A stretch of 64,000 nucleotides of DNA, from NCBI RefSeq assembly GCF_009870125.1, contig NC_046680.1, forward strand, positions 19,115,501-19,179,500, given 5' to 3'. Within the stretch, counting starts at the first letter, position 1; each line of letters begins with the position of its first letter. Positions 11,755-25,262 of the stretch are shown piece after piece. The notes under the pieces are model-generated. The model was not told the DNA's origin. It saw only the letters and a list, made by a program, of their open reading frames with translations, and did no database searches. A program made the position numbers and the translations under genes. Origin of the DNA: Drosophila pseudoobscura (lineage: Eukaryota; Arthropoda; Insecta; Diptera; Drosophilidae).

Positions 11755-14700
11755 ATGGCCGACCACACAGACACCACCGCAACCACAACGACAGCGACAG
11801 CGACAGCGACAGGAAGGAGCAGAGCCGTGCCTGTGCGGCTGCTCCTTCTGCTGGTGCTGCTCCTGCCACTGCCACAGATACGGGCCTTCTGCCCCTCCAA
11901 GTGCCAGTGCCTGGGCGGCGAGGCCAACAGCCGGGCTTTGTGCGTGGATGCCGCCCTGGAGGATGTGCCCATCCAGCTGAATCCCGAGACCAAGTACATC
12001 AATCTGACGCTCAACCGGATACGCAACCTGGAGTTCTCGCTGCCGTTCTACATGAAGCTGGAGATACTCGACCTCTCGCAGAACATCATCGAGACGCTGG
12101 GCTCGAAGAACTTCGAGTACCAGTCGGAGCTGCGGACGCTCAACCTGAGCAGGAACCTGGTCAGCTCCCTGCACAAGCACGCCTTCAAGGGACTGACCAA
12201 TCTGCTGCTGCTGGACCTCGGCTACAACCGCATCGAGACGGTGCATCCGACGGCCCTCGGCGACCTGGCCTCGCTGGTGGAGCTCGACCTGACCAACAAC
12301 AATATTGTGAGTCTCGAGGACAACTGCTTCAAGGGCATGGCCGCGCTGGAGGTGCTCGTGTTTCGCAACAATCGCCTGCTCGACGTCCCGGCCAGCAATC
12401 TGTGGCATCTGCACGCCCTCAAGAGCCTGGACATGTCCGACAACCTGGTGGAGTTTGTGCGCAACGACAGCTTCGAGGGACTGAAGGATCTGCTGGCCCT
12501 CAGCCTCAGGGGGAATGTGATGAGCGAGCTGGATGGCAGCGCCTTCGAGGGGCTCATCTCGCTGAAGCACTTGGATCTGGCGGATAACAATCTCACGGTG
12601 AGTGGAAGCAGAGGGCCAGGGGCAGGGGCAGGGGCAGCCTCATTGCTTGGCTCATAAATTTAGACACTCTGTCAGGACGGAATCCTGTGACCAAGCGGAT
12701 TTCAGGGCCCTGCCAGGTCCTTCCTGGAGTTTGCTGGCATTTTGCATACGCAAAATTAATAACAGTAACACCCACACACACACATCGCATACGCACTCCT
12801 TTCGCAGAGAGTCCTTTCTGGTCCTTTCCTGCTAGGGCTTCCTTTGCTTAGGCCCCCGGCCATTTGGCCAACATTTCTCCGGGTTTTTTTGTTTTGTTAA
12901 ATGTTGCCTCTGCGTCTCTGCCAGAGTTATGCATATCCTTGGTCCAGGACAGACTTAAAGCTGCTTCAAACCCCGTTCAAAAAGTATGCCTTTAAGGAGC
13001 TTCAGCCCGCTCTGCCTTCTGGCTTGTCTCTCGCGTGAAAGGCGACTAAATATAGAACGTTTAATCACAGCTTTTTGGCCAACGCTGGCGTCTTAAATTT
13101 AGCACAGACCAAATCATTAGGAAGCATCTCACTGGGAGTGCTCTTCACTGGCTGTGTAAATCCTCTGCTAGGAGGCGAAATGCCATGAGAGAGAGGCGAA
13201 ATGCGAAATGCGTTTCGTTTTTATGCAATCACAGACTCTGCCAGACTACGGCCAGGATGCAGCAGCCTCGTCGGCATCCTTTTATGCAAACTGGATGAAT
13301 GTAATCCCCGCTCTCCACCGGCCTGTACAGCCGAGTTCTGGTCTTTAGAAGGGTTTAACGTGCGGGAGAGTGTGGTCCTGCTGCTGCTTACTGTCTGGTC
13401 CTGTCTGCATCCTGGATCCTAAGCAGGTGCCACAGCAGAAACAGCAACCAGCAACCAGCAACCAGGAGCAAACCGCGCGTACTCAACGTAGCTGGAATTT
13501 ATGGCGCTCGGAATCAGTTCGAAACTACTTAAAATACCTTTTGGCATTTTGTAGTTGAAATATGGTACGGCACCGGTCCAAGCCCAAGCCCAAGCCCTAC
13601 CCCTTCTCTGGCTGGGTCCCCTTTCGGTATTCTCGAATGGCATGCATTCTTTTTCCTATTGGACAGATTGTTGTTTTATTATGCACTACTCGACCCGCCT
13701 TCCTTCGCTCCCTTGGCATGCGGCTAGTCCATGAAATTGTGCACAGTTTCCTCCGGCCATCGGGAGTCGGGGGGAGCCTGCAATGGCACTATGTCTACGC
13801 CTGGAACAACACACACCGCAACGGCCATGCATATGACTTATGGAGTGCCTGGCCTCAGTCGTCCGAGACATCTCTGGGTGCGCCATGTGTTTGTTTCCAG
13901 GGATTCACTCGATTCACCATTTTAGAGTGTAGCAAAAACCTGGAATAATACGCACAATTGATTGATTATTTTCGGCATTCCCTCGCGGACCATTGATTTT
14001 TCATTAGAGTTTGTTGACAAGCTCGTTTTCCATAAATTAACAAAAATATTTACTCATCTGCTGGCAGATCAAAAATAATTGCAAAAATATGTGTACGAGT
14101 GGGGAAAAAGTTTGAATATGAACCAATTTACTCTGCATTTGAATTTGCATTTTATTTATTCACTGACAGTTTATGTATTTATTTATTCTCTTTACTTTGC
14201 CACAGTTTCATGTTGTTGCATAAATTTTGCGTATCGTTGCACAACTGTAAAGTTGCTTTGATGCTGCAGGATTTTCTTGCTGAGATTTCTGGCAGGGGAC
14301 TATACAGAGGGGAGCGGGGGGGAGGGGTTTCAAAGACCTTCAAAGAATGTGATATTTCCGATAAAATCTCAACTTTTCTCTTTTTCGATTGAAATTTGCT
14401 TTAATTTTCACATTTTCCTCCCCCTTCCCACCGAAAAGCCGAGAGAAAACAGAAAGGGTTGGTCATAAAAGTGAAATTTTAGCGAAAAATCAAAGTCAAT
14501 ATAATTTTCACTTTCTTTGGTGCCCCCACGCCCACGCCCACGCCCACCCCTCCTGGCGCCCGCTTTGCACGCCCTAAAGTTTTTTTTTCACGCTGCACTG
14601 CGGCCAGCAGGGGGGGGGGGGGGGGGGGGGGGAATGGGAAGAAAGGAAAAGGAACGAGGGGGAACGTTGTGAGTTGCTGCGGACACCGCAACTCTACAGT

Positions 14701-17700
14701 TATACCCGATACTAAGTCAGTATGGCTCTCCTCCGGCAGACGCCGCTAATATTAAACGACACGACAAAGAGTGCGTGCGAGAGAGACAGAAAATCAGTCT
14801 GAGCGTGACGTCGGGCGCTGCGTAGCCACTGCAAATTGATTTGTTTCCTTTCGCTATAAAAATGATCTGATCTGATCCAGATTCAGCAATCTGATAGATA
14901 TGGTCGCTATCTATGATTCTGCGTTTTTAGTTTTCTCGAATCTGCAATATTGTGGATGCAACAGATTTTCGTCCTTTGTGGGGGCGGAAGGGGGTGTGGC
15001 GAAATTTTGAGATATACGTTTTATAGTGAGATCTAACAGAAGTGCGGATACCAAATTTGGTTACTCTAGCTTTAATAGTCTCTGAGATTTGTGAATATCC
15101 CCAGATTTGCATCCTTTGCGGGGGCGGAAGGGGGTGTGGCGAAATTTTGAAACAAACTCGTCTCGGTCCGATATATTAGGAGTGTGGATACCAAATTTGG
15201 TTGCTCTAGCTTTTATAGTCTCTGAGATCTAGGCGCTAATGTTTTACTCTAAGCAAAGCCGCCTATGCTACGTGTGTGTTAGAGAGAGACAGGGCGAGAA
15301 AAAATGAAATTGTTTTCTTGATGCTGGCTATAATAGTAATACGATCCAATTCAGATTCTGCAGTCTAAAAGATATGGTCATTCTCTACGATTCTGCGTTT
15401 TTGGTTTTCTTGTATCTTTAAAATTGTGGATGCCACAGATTTTCGCCCTTTGTGGGGGCGGAAGTGGGCGGGGCAAAGTTTTGAAATATTTTTGTAGCAG
15501 TGACATATCACAGAAGTCTGGATCCAAAACATCGTTGCTCTAGCTCTTATAGTCTTTGAGCATTAGGCGCTGAAGGGGACGGACAGACGGACAGACGGAC
15601 GGACGGACAGACGGACAGACGGACAGACAGACATGGCTCAATCGACTCGGCTATTGATGCTGATCAAGAATATATATACTTTATGGGGTCGGAAACGATT
15701 CCTTCTGGACGTTACACACATCCACTTTTACCACAAATCTAATATACCCCAATACTCATTTTGAGTATCGGGTATAAAAACCGGACAAGGGGCAAAAGGC
15801 TTTTAATTAGTCGCCGCTTTTCCTTTGAGTGCAGCACAAACATCAACAGAGAGGGAAAGAGAGGGAAAGAGAGAGAAGTGAAAGTGAAAGTGAAAGGGGG
15901 GTAGATTGTGGGTGGGAGAGGGGAGGAGTGTTGCCATTTGGTTAAACAATTGCCCCGCTTGGCCTACATTGCGTATGCGTAATGCCTTTGAATTTTCAAA
16001 CCATTTTCATTGCCTTATGGGAGAGCTTTGGTGGCCACCCACCCCCTCACACACATTTGCCCCCCCCCCCCCCCTTTCGCTCCTCCCCCCCCCCCATGAT
16101 GTTCATTACGTTATCGCGGAGTGTGTTCGTGTCCGGACGCCTGGCACGTAGCTTCCGACACGCCAACAGCACCACGGAGGGGGGGGGGGGGGGCCAAAAC
16201 CCTGTGCACCCCTTCTGCTGCCAGTGGCAACCTTTTCTTTTATGCATGCCACACTCGAAGCTGTCTGAGTTGTTGTAACAAATTCGCTGCAAGATTGATT
16301 TTATTGCCTGGCCAAAAAAAAAGCGCCACAGACGAATTTGTTGGTCAAAAAGAAAAGGAAACGGAACGGCGAGTGATTGGCAAAGGGCGGTGGGGAGGAG
16401 GCCGCAATCTGCCAAGGGTCCGTGGGGGGGGAAGTACATGACGTACGTTTCCGTTTCCGCTGTAACGAGTCTCGTATACCCTCTAAAAGGGTCTTACATG
16501 CTTCGGATGGCGCATAAGAAGGGAATCACAGGAATACAAGGCGGGAACCATCAAAATGTCTCCGAAAAGAAGGCTTCGTAGGCCCCAACCCCGTGTAATT
16601 CCTTGTGTCTCGATCAAAGCCCTTCAAGGGGTATCAAGCAAGTCGTGGCTCTCCTCTAGTCCCTTCCGATTGCCACTCTAAACCATCTGTAAAATGCAGA
16701 ACCACAAAACGTTTTCAGGACTGAGTGGCCGGCATTAATGTTTGATGGGCCGCCTCCGACTCCTCCAAAAAAACATTTCTGCAGTTTTTTAAATGCTCTC
16801 TAAACAGAAGACTCACTTGTACTATATATTTTATTTCATTTACCATTGCAGGCGGTGCCCACACAGCAGCTGGCGAAACTTTCGAATCTCACCTATTTGA
16901 ACCTCGGAGGCAATCGGTTCGCCCACCTGCCGGCCGTGGCGTTCCTCAACTTGTTTCATTTGCGCGAATTGCACTTGAGCCGCCTCGACTATTTGCAGCG
17001 CATCGATTCGAGGTAAGTTCTGAGGGCAACTTTCCCACCCCCCCCCCCCCTCTCCCCGGCCACAGGACTCGCCAAAAACTGAATGTGGGTCAGCGGATAA
17101 TGAAACTATTTGTTTTCCACCCGAATGGCCATAAAAAGCGGCAGAGAGAGAGAGAGAGAGTCCGCCTCGCTTGTTTTGGGGGGGGAGCACTAAAATTGAA
17201 CATGTTTTGTGGCACGAAAAAGTCACAACATCTAGTGAATCCTTTTGTATTCATTGTGGGTAAACGAATAACCAAATAAGTGCCTGGCCAAGGCCAGAGC
17301 ATCGGCACCTTAGGGGATTTCTAAATGTGTTGCAAGCAGCTCGAAAGCCAGGGACCAATCAGGCAATGGAAATTCACTTTCACACACACAGACAGCAGAG
17401 CAGAGCAGAGCAGAGCAGAGCCTGCCTCAGATGCAGAACAAGGACAACAACAAGTCATTATTGCTCAATGCAATCAATCATGGCTAATACGCTTTTGGTA
17501 ATAAGATGCCACCACACACACACACACACGCCCAGCAGACAGAGACGGGGGCGGGGGCGGGGGCGGGGGGTTAAGTGCGGTGCGGAGGGGGGGTTGTGGG
17601 GTGGAAATGCTTGAACTCCATTCGAGCATATGTTAATTCAATAATTCCAGGCAATTTTCATATCAAATCATTCAACGAGTCCTCCTCCCCACCTTGTGCC

Positions 17701-20700
17701 TCCCCCCCCCCCCCTTGTCTTGTGGCATGTCAATCAGCCACCACCGACACCGTCAGAGGCAGCCAGCATCGAGACTGCCACGCCCACAGGGCGTCATGCC
17801 GCTTTACAATGACATTTACATGCCGCTTGAGAGAAGGAGAAAGCAAACGAGAAAAGGGGTGGGGTGCTATTTAAATCCAGTTTAATTTGGAAATTTCGTT
17901 TGATTTTCTTGAAACAAGTTTGTCTAAAGCTTATCCAGACACACACACACACACAGCCCCCCAGGAGCCACCCCCTTTTGTAATTGGTTTCGCCTTTTGT
18001 TCGCCTTTTGTTTGGTCTCTGTCTCAGAATTGTGTAAACTTTTGCGTTCCATGCTCCACCAAATTGTTGCCGCCAGACTGTTGATATTGTTGCTCAATCT
18101 GCGCAGACATTTACATATGTAAGGACACACACACACACGCACACACACACACACACACACAGCCTGCTTTGAGTCCTCCATCGAATGTCTAAATGGAACT
18201 CTAGTCGAATTTTTCCGCTTGATGATAATTTTCGAGTAGAATTTCCTTGAGGAAAGATACTTTTAGTTCATTATTTGTCCCTGCATACTTTCGGGTGGAT
18301 TTTTGCAGTATCTTATGCACTGGCAGGCATAAGGGGGATGTCCCTGCACTCCCCGTTTTCCTTGGCTTCTTTTTGGTCAGGAAATTATATCTGTATCTTT
18401 TTCATTTGGTTTCTCTGGTCCGACTTGGACGGAATGGAGGCGGCACCTGCCCAAAAGGACACCGATAGTCGAGGGAAAACCCTATGGTAGTCTTTGCTCC
18501 AACACAAAGTATCACCCCTCTTCAAGGGGTGTAACTGGAACTATGGAGAGAGCAAAAAGAAGGGGTTGCAACAGGGCCCACACCACACAATTGCCCCCCG
18601 CGTCGCCCCTTGAAAAGGTAATAGCAAAACACTTTAAACTTGACAGTTGAAGGGGGAGGGGGAGGGGGAGGGCCCCCCAAAGAGACAGAGACAGAGAGAG
18701 AGAGAGAGAGAGGGAGAGAGGTAGATATGTAAATATTTATGTAAATGCGTTAATGGAAATCTGAAAGGGGGACAGGTTCGAGTGCTCCAAGGGGGGGTGG
18801 GAGGGGTTGCACGTTTATGTGGCGAAAGGATACACACACACACACACGCACACATGTGCTCATTATGAAATCCTTACACCTAAACAATCAGCGCGAGTCC
18901 TTTGCAAAATTCATTAGGCAGCAGCACGTTGTCATTTGCCCCTCCCCTGCCCCTCTACCCAGCAGCCTTCCCTCCCCGCGGTTTGTGGCAAAACAAACAA
19001 CCCTCCAGCGCAGCAGAAAAGTCCACCCATGGACCCATGGACCCATGGACATGGTAGGCGTCACATATCAAAGGGAATACATGACTTAATGGCGGCAAGT
19101 CATTCCGGAAAAGGGGAAGACCCTGCCCCTGCCCTTGCCCCTGCCCCTGTAGGTGTTGCCCGGTTTATTCGCTTGCGGATTTCCAAATTGAAACTAATTG
19201 TTTTAAAATTTATGCACAACGGAAGGACGCAGAGGGGGCGAAGGGCACGCGTGAGGCATTTGTTTTGTGGCTGCTTTTTGGGGTGGACCTCCCCGCCACA
19301 GACTGGAGGCTGAATGCGACAATTGGGAATGGAATGCGTGTGTAATGGACTGCGTGGGTGTGTGTGGGCTGGCTCCAGGCGGAATATGGCCACGATTCTC
19401 TGCTCAGAAGGCCTATAAATGTTCTTAAACATCTGAAAGCACGTTGCCTGCCATTGGCCTGTCTCCAGGCGGCACCGATTGGCACTCTTTTAAGGCACAA
19501 ACAGCCGAGTGGCGCTGCTCCATGACGCGTGTCCGCCATTCGCCACCTTTTAAAGGCCCTTTCTGTGGTAATTGGCTCTCACATGTCCTGGGCGCTAATT
19601 AAGTTGTTTGCTCTGGCACCCCACCAGGCCCCCCCTTCATCATATTCATCATCACATTATCCCTACCTCTAGATACATATTTCTCAGCTGCGGCTTGTCC
19701 CTGGATTCTGGGCTACTTCTCTTCTGCTGTTGGCTTTATTAAAATTCCACACTCTCGCCTCCCTGGGCCCCCTCTCTGGCTTCAAAGTGCATTGCAGGGG
19801 GCGGCTCTATGCATAAATAGACAGACTTAGACATTCGCCGTCCTCCGGTGCCTGTTCGGTGTGCCTCCTTCTGTTAAATACGCGTAATGGCTACTCCACC
19901 ACTCCAGTAGCCTTCTCTGAGGCCGTGGCTGGTGCTTCTGCTGCCTTGAAATGTTTCCCAGCTCATAATTTATGGAAAAATATGGCAACAGTCGTCAGTC
20001 TCAGCACCAGGACCAGGACCAGGACCCAGGGCCCAGGGCCAACATGTTTATGTTTTCCTGTTTCCGTAATTTCTTCCTGCTTTCGCCTCGCTTTTGCCCC
20101 TTTTGCAGAAGGGTATTCAAAGTACTTTGAAAAAGTCGGGGCAAACCTTCGAAATATATTCCATTTACCCTCCTTCTGTACAAAGGACCCCTCCGTAAGG
20201 GTATCCGCAGGTTGCAGCCCTAAAGCCACTCTCTCTTTGTTCTTTTCTCATTCTTTCTCTGGGAATATTTAGCATTGCAGCCGCGGAAGGATCCCTCCTT
20301 CTGTTCTGTTGGGGCTCTTGTTGGTTCTTCTAACCTTTTGACTCTGGGAGGGAGCGGGGGTTGGTAGGGGGGGCCTTTGTTTAATGTCGATTTAGGTGCT
20401 GTTTGTTAAGATTTTGTCTCGACTTGTTGGCTCATTACGCAGACACATTTTCGTTTAATTAGAGCAGAAAAAAACGCATTGCCATTCGAGCACTCCTGCA
20501 GACACAAGAGCCACTCTCCTGTTTGTGTGACATAAAGGATGTCAAATGCATTTAAACAGGCAACAAATGGTAGAGTGAATGCAAAAAATTGCCCTCACTT
20601 GCAGCCCGAGAAACATACACTTGATATTATTCAATTCACAATTCAAATAAAATAAACTCTGCTTTAAATTCCGATATTCCCCTCGCTTGGAAAAGCTATA

Positions 20701-23700
20701 ATTTCTTCAATGCAATTTTCATTCGCTTTTCTCTGATTTCCTCCTCTACTGTTATTTGTCCAGGCCTAATCTATAATTATGCGAAACGAAGTGGGCGAAA
20801 GGCAAGTGGCCTACGAGCGGAAAATGAATGGTTTAACGGGGCGTATGCGTAATTTAGAAACGTTTAAAATGTCATTAACAAATTGCCTGGGCCCCCGATC
20901 CCTTTCAGAGGCCAGGAGCTCAATGAACCCCAGACCCAGGAGCCACCCGATGCCCCATGCCCGCTCGGAGGAGACCAGCTAAGGACATCCCGTCATATTT
21001 TCGTTGTAGTTAAAATGTCAATCAAATATCGAGGGAGAGAGACGCAGAGCGGCAGGTTACAGACAGGATTGACAGACTGCTATTCAAAACTATATCAAAA
21101 ACCCCGACTGACAAACTGTTTGACAGTCTGACTGATTGACTGTCCAAGCAGCCAGACAGGCAGACAGCCAGAGAGCCAGATGATTCCTGGAGTCCTGCAC
21201 CCTGCACAGAACGGAGTGCACGGACAGCAGCAAACATTTCAATTGGATTTCGAGCAATTCCAATTCGGAGAGCCCCCCCATGGCCCTCAACGAAAAGGGA
21301 TCAAGAAGGATACGGATACAGGCAAACATTTATGCCTCACACACACACACACACACACACGCACACCCACATGGCAGCCATTTCCGTTTCCGCACGTTTG
21401 ACGTTGGCAAAAGGCAAACGCAAATGGAGTTAAAAAATGAAGAGCAAACGGGGGAAAACAAAAGGGGAAGAGGGGCCCGGGGCCCATACCCCCTTACAGG
21501 TCGATCGGTTCTCCGCACCCGCCTCCGAAAGGGGGTGGGGGGAAACATGTGACATGTAAAATGAAGGACCCCCCCAAAACAGCAAAAAGGTTGGGCCCAA
21601 TCGTTCTTTTGTTGCATTTAAAGCCACACACACACACACACACACACACAGGTCCATCCAACCTGTGGAGCCTCGAGGTGTCTAGAGGCATCCCCGTGGT
21701 GTCACGTTTTTCTGTTGATTTCCCCCCCTCCACCCCTCCATTTGCATAATATTTGCACAAATAATTGAATTTATTTTTTGCCTTTTTTGTTCCGTTTTGT
21801 TTGGTTTAACCGCTAAATTGTTTTGCACTCGTTTGTCGTCTGCAGACACGGGGGTTTTTTTTCTTACTTTCTTTTGGTAATAGAAAGTTTTCTTTAGACT
21901 CTTTTTTGTGGCCTGCAATTGAAGGTTTTTGCCGTATTTCGGCTGAATGTTAAACTTGCCATGAAATTGAATGTTCGACAGGTTCGAAAACCAAGGGGAA
22001 TAGAGGCGGGTGGGGGGGGGGGGGGGGGGGGGGGGAATCATGTGTGTGTGTGTGTGTGTGTGTGTGCTGGGAATCTACCTTGGGGGCTGTTTAATCTCTG
22101 CTTTGAGCTCTGCACTGATAAAGGGGGAAAGGGGGTGCCGCCTTCTAGAGTCCATCCATTTGTTACACAAAAATAAGTTCTGAGCGTTGAGACTCGTCCT
22201 TTAACATAATAAATGACAAACAAAAGCCGGGCTCTCGTTGCCATTTCAATTCGAATTCATCACAAGATGTCTGCCTGCCTGGCCTCGGGCCCCTCGAAGA
22301 GGGGTTCCACAAAATGCAGCCACTTATCAAATCAATGCAGGGCGCCGCCCCTCTGCAGAGTCCTGCAGCTGGTCCTGGTCCTGGTTCTGGTTCTGGAAAT
22401 AAATGCGTTCATTTAACAGGGAATGCAACTCTCTGCAGAGCAGGGAACGCTTAAGAGCGACAAATTCGTTTTGTGTCACAGCGGAGAAGTCGGAGATGGA
22501 GTCGGAGTCACAGTATTGCTCATACGCCACGTTGCACTTATTCCATTCAACATCGGAGACTGTCTGGGACTGGGGACAGGGGACAGGGGACTGGGGACAG
22601 GGGACAAGGGTACTCACACACACATGCAAGCCCCGGCGTTGACTTAACTTGGCAGGGATTTACGACAACGCTCCATGGAGCTCGAATAACATGGAGAGCT
22701 GCAGACTTTACTCCTTCGTCGTCGTCGTCGTCGTCGTCGTCTTAGTCCTCGTTTTTTATTCCCTTTCATTCATCCTGCCCTCCCCGCTGTCCCACTCGCT
22801 TTTTATTAAGTTGAAAATAGACGCAGGCTAAATAAATCCATGTCGCTTACTCGTAAGTCGCAAGCTGACGTTGTCATGTGTGCAACGAGGGCTGCCTGAT
22901 GCCTGGAGGATAGTTTTAAGCTCCTACATTGAATGCATAATTAGGTGGCAGGGATATTTTTCCTTTGGGAGGGATTACAAAACTGTCGCTAATTAATTCG
23001 CAATCTTTTGCAGGGCGTTCGTGGACAACACCCACCTGCAGACGCTGCATTTGAACTACAATCCGCAGCTGGGCGACATACCGATGCGCCTGTTCCAGGG
23101 CAATCCCAACATCCTGGAGGTCTACATGCAGAGCAACAGCCTGCAGACGCTCTTCTCCGCCCAGTTCCCGGTGGACCAGCTGCAGAAGCTCTATCTGGGG
23201 GACAATCCGCTGCAGTGCAACTGCTCGCTGCTGTGGCTCTGGCGGCTCGTCACCGGCAACTTCGAGGGCGTCGATCCACCGCTGGAGCATGCGGCGGGCG
23301 GAGCCGTGGCCGCCCTGGCCAAGGAGGCCGGCGACAGGGAGACGGAGGCGCAGGCGGAGGAGGACGATGCCACCACGGCGGCTGTGGCGGAGGACGGAGT
23401 GGCCGCTTTGGCCGCCTACATAGCCGAGCAGCACATCGCCAATGCGCTGCACACCACCGAGCCGAGTGCCTACGAGCTGGCGACCTCCGCCTCTGCCTCC
23501 GCCTCGGCCTCGGCCTCGAGCCGCAGCTCTGGGTATCTGCGGATGGACCGGCAGCAGATCGGCTGCGACATCTGGCGGGACACGGTGCGCACCCGGCGGC
23601 AGCTGCTCTCCATGAGCGAGGGCGAGATCACCTGCCCCGCCCACATCGTGACGGTGGTGTGCGCCGTCATCACGTGCCTCCTGGTGGCCATGATCGGGGT

Positions 23701-24310
23701 GAGCGTCCTCTACTACCTGCGCTTCGTGAAGCGCCGCCGGAAGCTGCTGCACGAGCGCGGGCCCCTGCGCACCAGCAAGAGCATCATCAATGTCCACGAC
23801 CGCATCCTGCAGGGCCACCAGCCGCTGGGCATGGGCCTGGGCCTCGGCATGAGCATGACCCTCGGCGGCAGCAACGGGGGCATGGGCATGGCCCTCAACT
23901 ATCCACACCACGCGCAGACCCTGCAGGCGCACCATCACTACCACCAGGCGATGCCGCTGCAGGCGCCCCACGGCGCCGGCGGGCACGGGGGGCACGGGGG
24001 GAACGGGGGGCACGGGGGGAACGAGTACCAGCAGACGACGCTGCCGCAGCTGGACAAACTGGAGCTGGAACGGTATCTGGCGGCCCAGACGATTGCCAAC
24101 GAGTACCGGGCCCTCAAGCCCTGGGAGCTGCCCGTCAAGGAGGCGGACGACGAGCCGGAGCACCTGTACGAGCGGTTCGATCACTACGAGTATCCCGATA
24201 CTCAGACCATGAGCAAGCTCAAGCAGGCGGCGGCTCTCTCCTCGGCCGGGGGCTCTCCCGTGCCACAGGCTGCGGCAGCCGCTGGCAAGCCGCATGTCGT
24301 CTACGTATGA
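11755..24310 (+). CDS. LRR single-pass transmembrane protein, three coding exons
   Basis: Coding exons are 11755-12597, 16852-17012 and 23014-24310. The junctions are phase 0 and phase 2 with good GT-AG sites (gtgagt, gtaagt), giving 766 residues. Seen: a hydrophobic signal peptide near residues 27-45, an LRRNT cysteine cap (C46, C50, C52), about twelve leucine-rich repeats to about residue 400, and an LRRCT start (C403, C405). An Ala/Glu/Ser-rich stretch follows, then C519 and C542, a transmembrane helix at about 546-568, an Arg/Lys stop-transfer, and a Gly/His/Met-rich cytoplasmic tail of about 195 residues. Family knowledge: such proteins are usually cell-surface adhesion or recognition molecules in neurons or epithelia; ligand and role are not readable here. 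An acceptor at 11620-11621 just upstream implies at least one upstream 5' UTR exon. The start is the only ATG giving a signal peptide. The architecture matches insect LRR receptors (tartan/capricious, lapsyn, 2mit type), but which one is not known. The reading frame is certain; the name is not. Confidence 0.9.
12598..16851 (+). other. Intron 1 of the LRR gene
   Basis: This 4.25-kb intron contains the terminal-inverted-repeat element at 14701-15776, a 23-base G run at 14610-14632 and several poly(C)/poly(G) runs near 16060-16190. No exon or RNA gene was recognised inside it. Confidence 0.8.
14701..15776. mobile_element. Non-autonomous repeat element with 13-bp terminal inverted repeats
   Basis: The element begins TATACCCGATACT (14701-14713) and ends with its exact reverse complement (15764-15776). 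The right end also forms a short hairpin with a near-copy at about 15742-15757. Inside are three related blocks carrying a GGGGGCGGAAG core (about 14974, 15115 and 15447), each followed by a shared segment (CTCTAGCTTTTATAGTCTCT type). Near the right end is a GGACAGAC tandem tract (15578-15630), then a segment containing AAGAATATATATACTTTATG. This layout is common in Drosophila interspersed repeats of the DINE/Helentron or MITE kind. It has no coding capacity. The class is inferred, not verified. Confidence 0.7.
18125..18161. repeat. (CA)n microsatellite
   Basis: CA tract with one CG interruption, in LRR intron 2. Confidence 0.9.
22012..22066. repeat. Poly(G) run followed by a (GT)n microsatellite
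   Basis: Twenty-four G residues (22012-22035), then AATCA, then thirteen TG units (22041-22066). Confidence 0.95.
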
Positions 24311-24604
24311 CGTGGGCGTGGCCAGGATTTGGATATCGAAATGGGAATGGAAATGGATATGGTGGGCCCCAGTCTCACCAACAACAACTATCGGAGCTAT
24401 GTGCAGAGCCAGTTCTGAAATGAGGGATCTCTAGGATCCCAAAACGACGACGACGAGGACGACGCCATGGAAACAAGGAATGTGAGGTTATGGTTTGTTT
24501 AAAAGGGCAACAAAGTTTAACAAGCGTCAAATGAAACAAGGGATATACATGTCTACGAATACGACTAAAAGATACAGATACATACTAATCGATAGGCTAT
24601 AAGG

Positions 24605-24640
24605 CACACACACACACACCCACACACACACACACACACA
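24605..24640. repeat. (CA)n microsatellite
   Basis: CA tract with one extra C, in the 3' UTR region of the LRR gene. Confidence 0.9.
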
Positions 24641-24928
24641 ATTTAGCTCGTTTTTCACTCTCTGTCTCTCGCTGTCTCCCTCTCTCATAGTTAATGGCAT
24701 TCAGCATTCGAATACTCTAGATAGCATCTTAGTGGATAAGCTCTACCTTAAAAGTGAATTTAAACCATAATTATATAATGATATATAGAGAGATGTAAGG
24801 GTACAGTTGTGCTGGGGGAATGCAGCAGCGCCCCTCGGCTGGCAACAGACACAACTGTACCCGCACTCGGAGAGATGCATGGGGAGCATATTGTGGCATT
24901 GAAAACAACCCAAATGGGGACCAAATAG

Positions 24929-24970
24929 TCCAGTCCAGTCCTGTCCAGTCCTGTCCAGTCCTGTCCTGTC
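24929..24970. repeat. 10-bp tandem repeat
   Basis: About four copies of CTGTCCAGTC in the LRR 3' UTR region. Confidence 0.85.
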
Positions 24971-25262
24971 CATAAGCCAGATCGAGCCACTCTCCATGTA
25001 TCTTTCCTTCAGCAAAAAAACAAAAAAAAAACAAAAGAATAAAAATCTAAAGTGACAATATACAAATACATAAAATATAAAGCATTAAAAATAATATATA
25101 AAACAAAGCAAAATTATGATAATTCTAGATGTACGCGTATTATATGGAATAAATGTAATAAACTCAAAGTTGAAAGAATTTGTAAATATATACCACAGGT
25201 TACCCCCCCCCCCCCCGTCGCCCTTCCCCTACATTACTGTAAATAATTAATAAATTGCCAAT

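Larger units (their letters stand above)
17013..23013 (+). other. Intron 2 of the LRR gene
   Basis: This 6.0-kb intron is rich in microsatellites (CA at 18125-18161, 21338-21360 and 21625-21650; GT at 22041-22066) and contains a 24-base G run at 22012-22035. The reading frames inside it are low-complexity and were not accepted as genes. Confidence 0.8.
24311..25260 (+). other. 3' UTR region of the LRR gene
   Basis: AT-rich sequence after the stop codon, with several AATAAA signals between about 25038 and 25262. It includes a CA tract (24605-24640) and a 10-bp tandem repeat (24929-24970). The exact cleavage site cannot be told. Confidence 0.5.

Noticed and set aside
11629-12570. Long minus-strand frame (313 codons) opposite LRR exon 1
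   Set aside because: Gln/Val/Leu-rich shadow caused by codon periodicity of the LRR exon.
22916-24295. Long minus-strand frame (459 codons)
   Set aside because: Exact antisense shadow of the GC-rich last LRR exon; Arg/Gly/Leu-biased with no domain, and the plus frame has clear LRR, cysteine and membrane features.
23008-24423. 471-codon plus-strand frame over the last LRR exon
   Set aside because: Out of frame with the spliced LRR protein; Gly/Arg/Ala-biased shadow.
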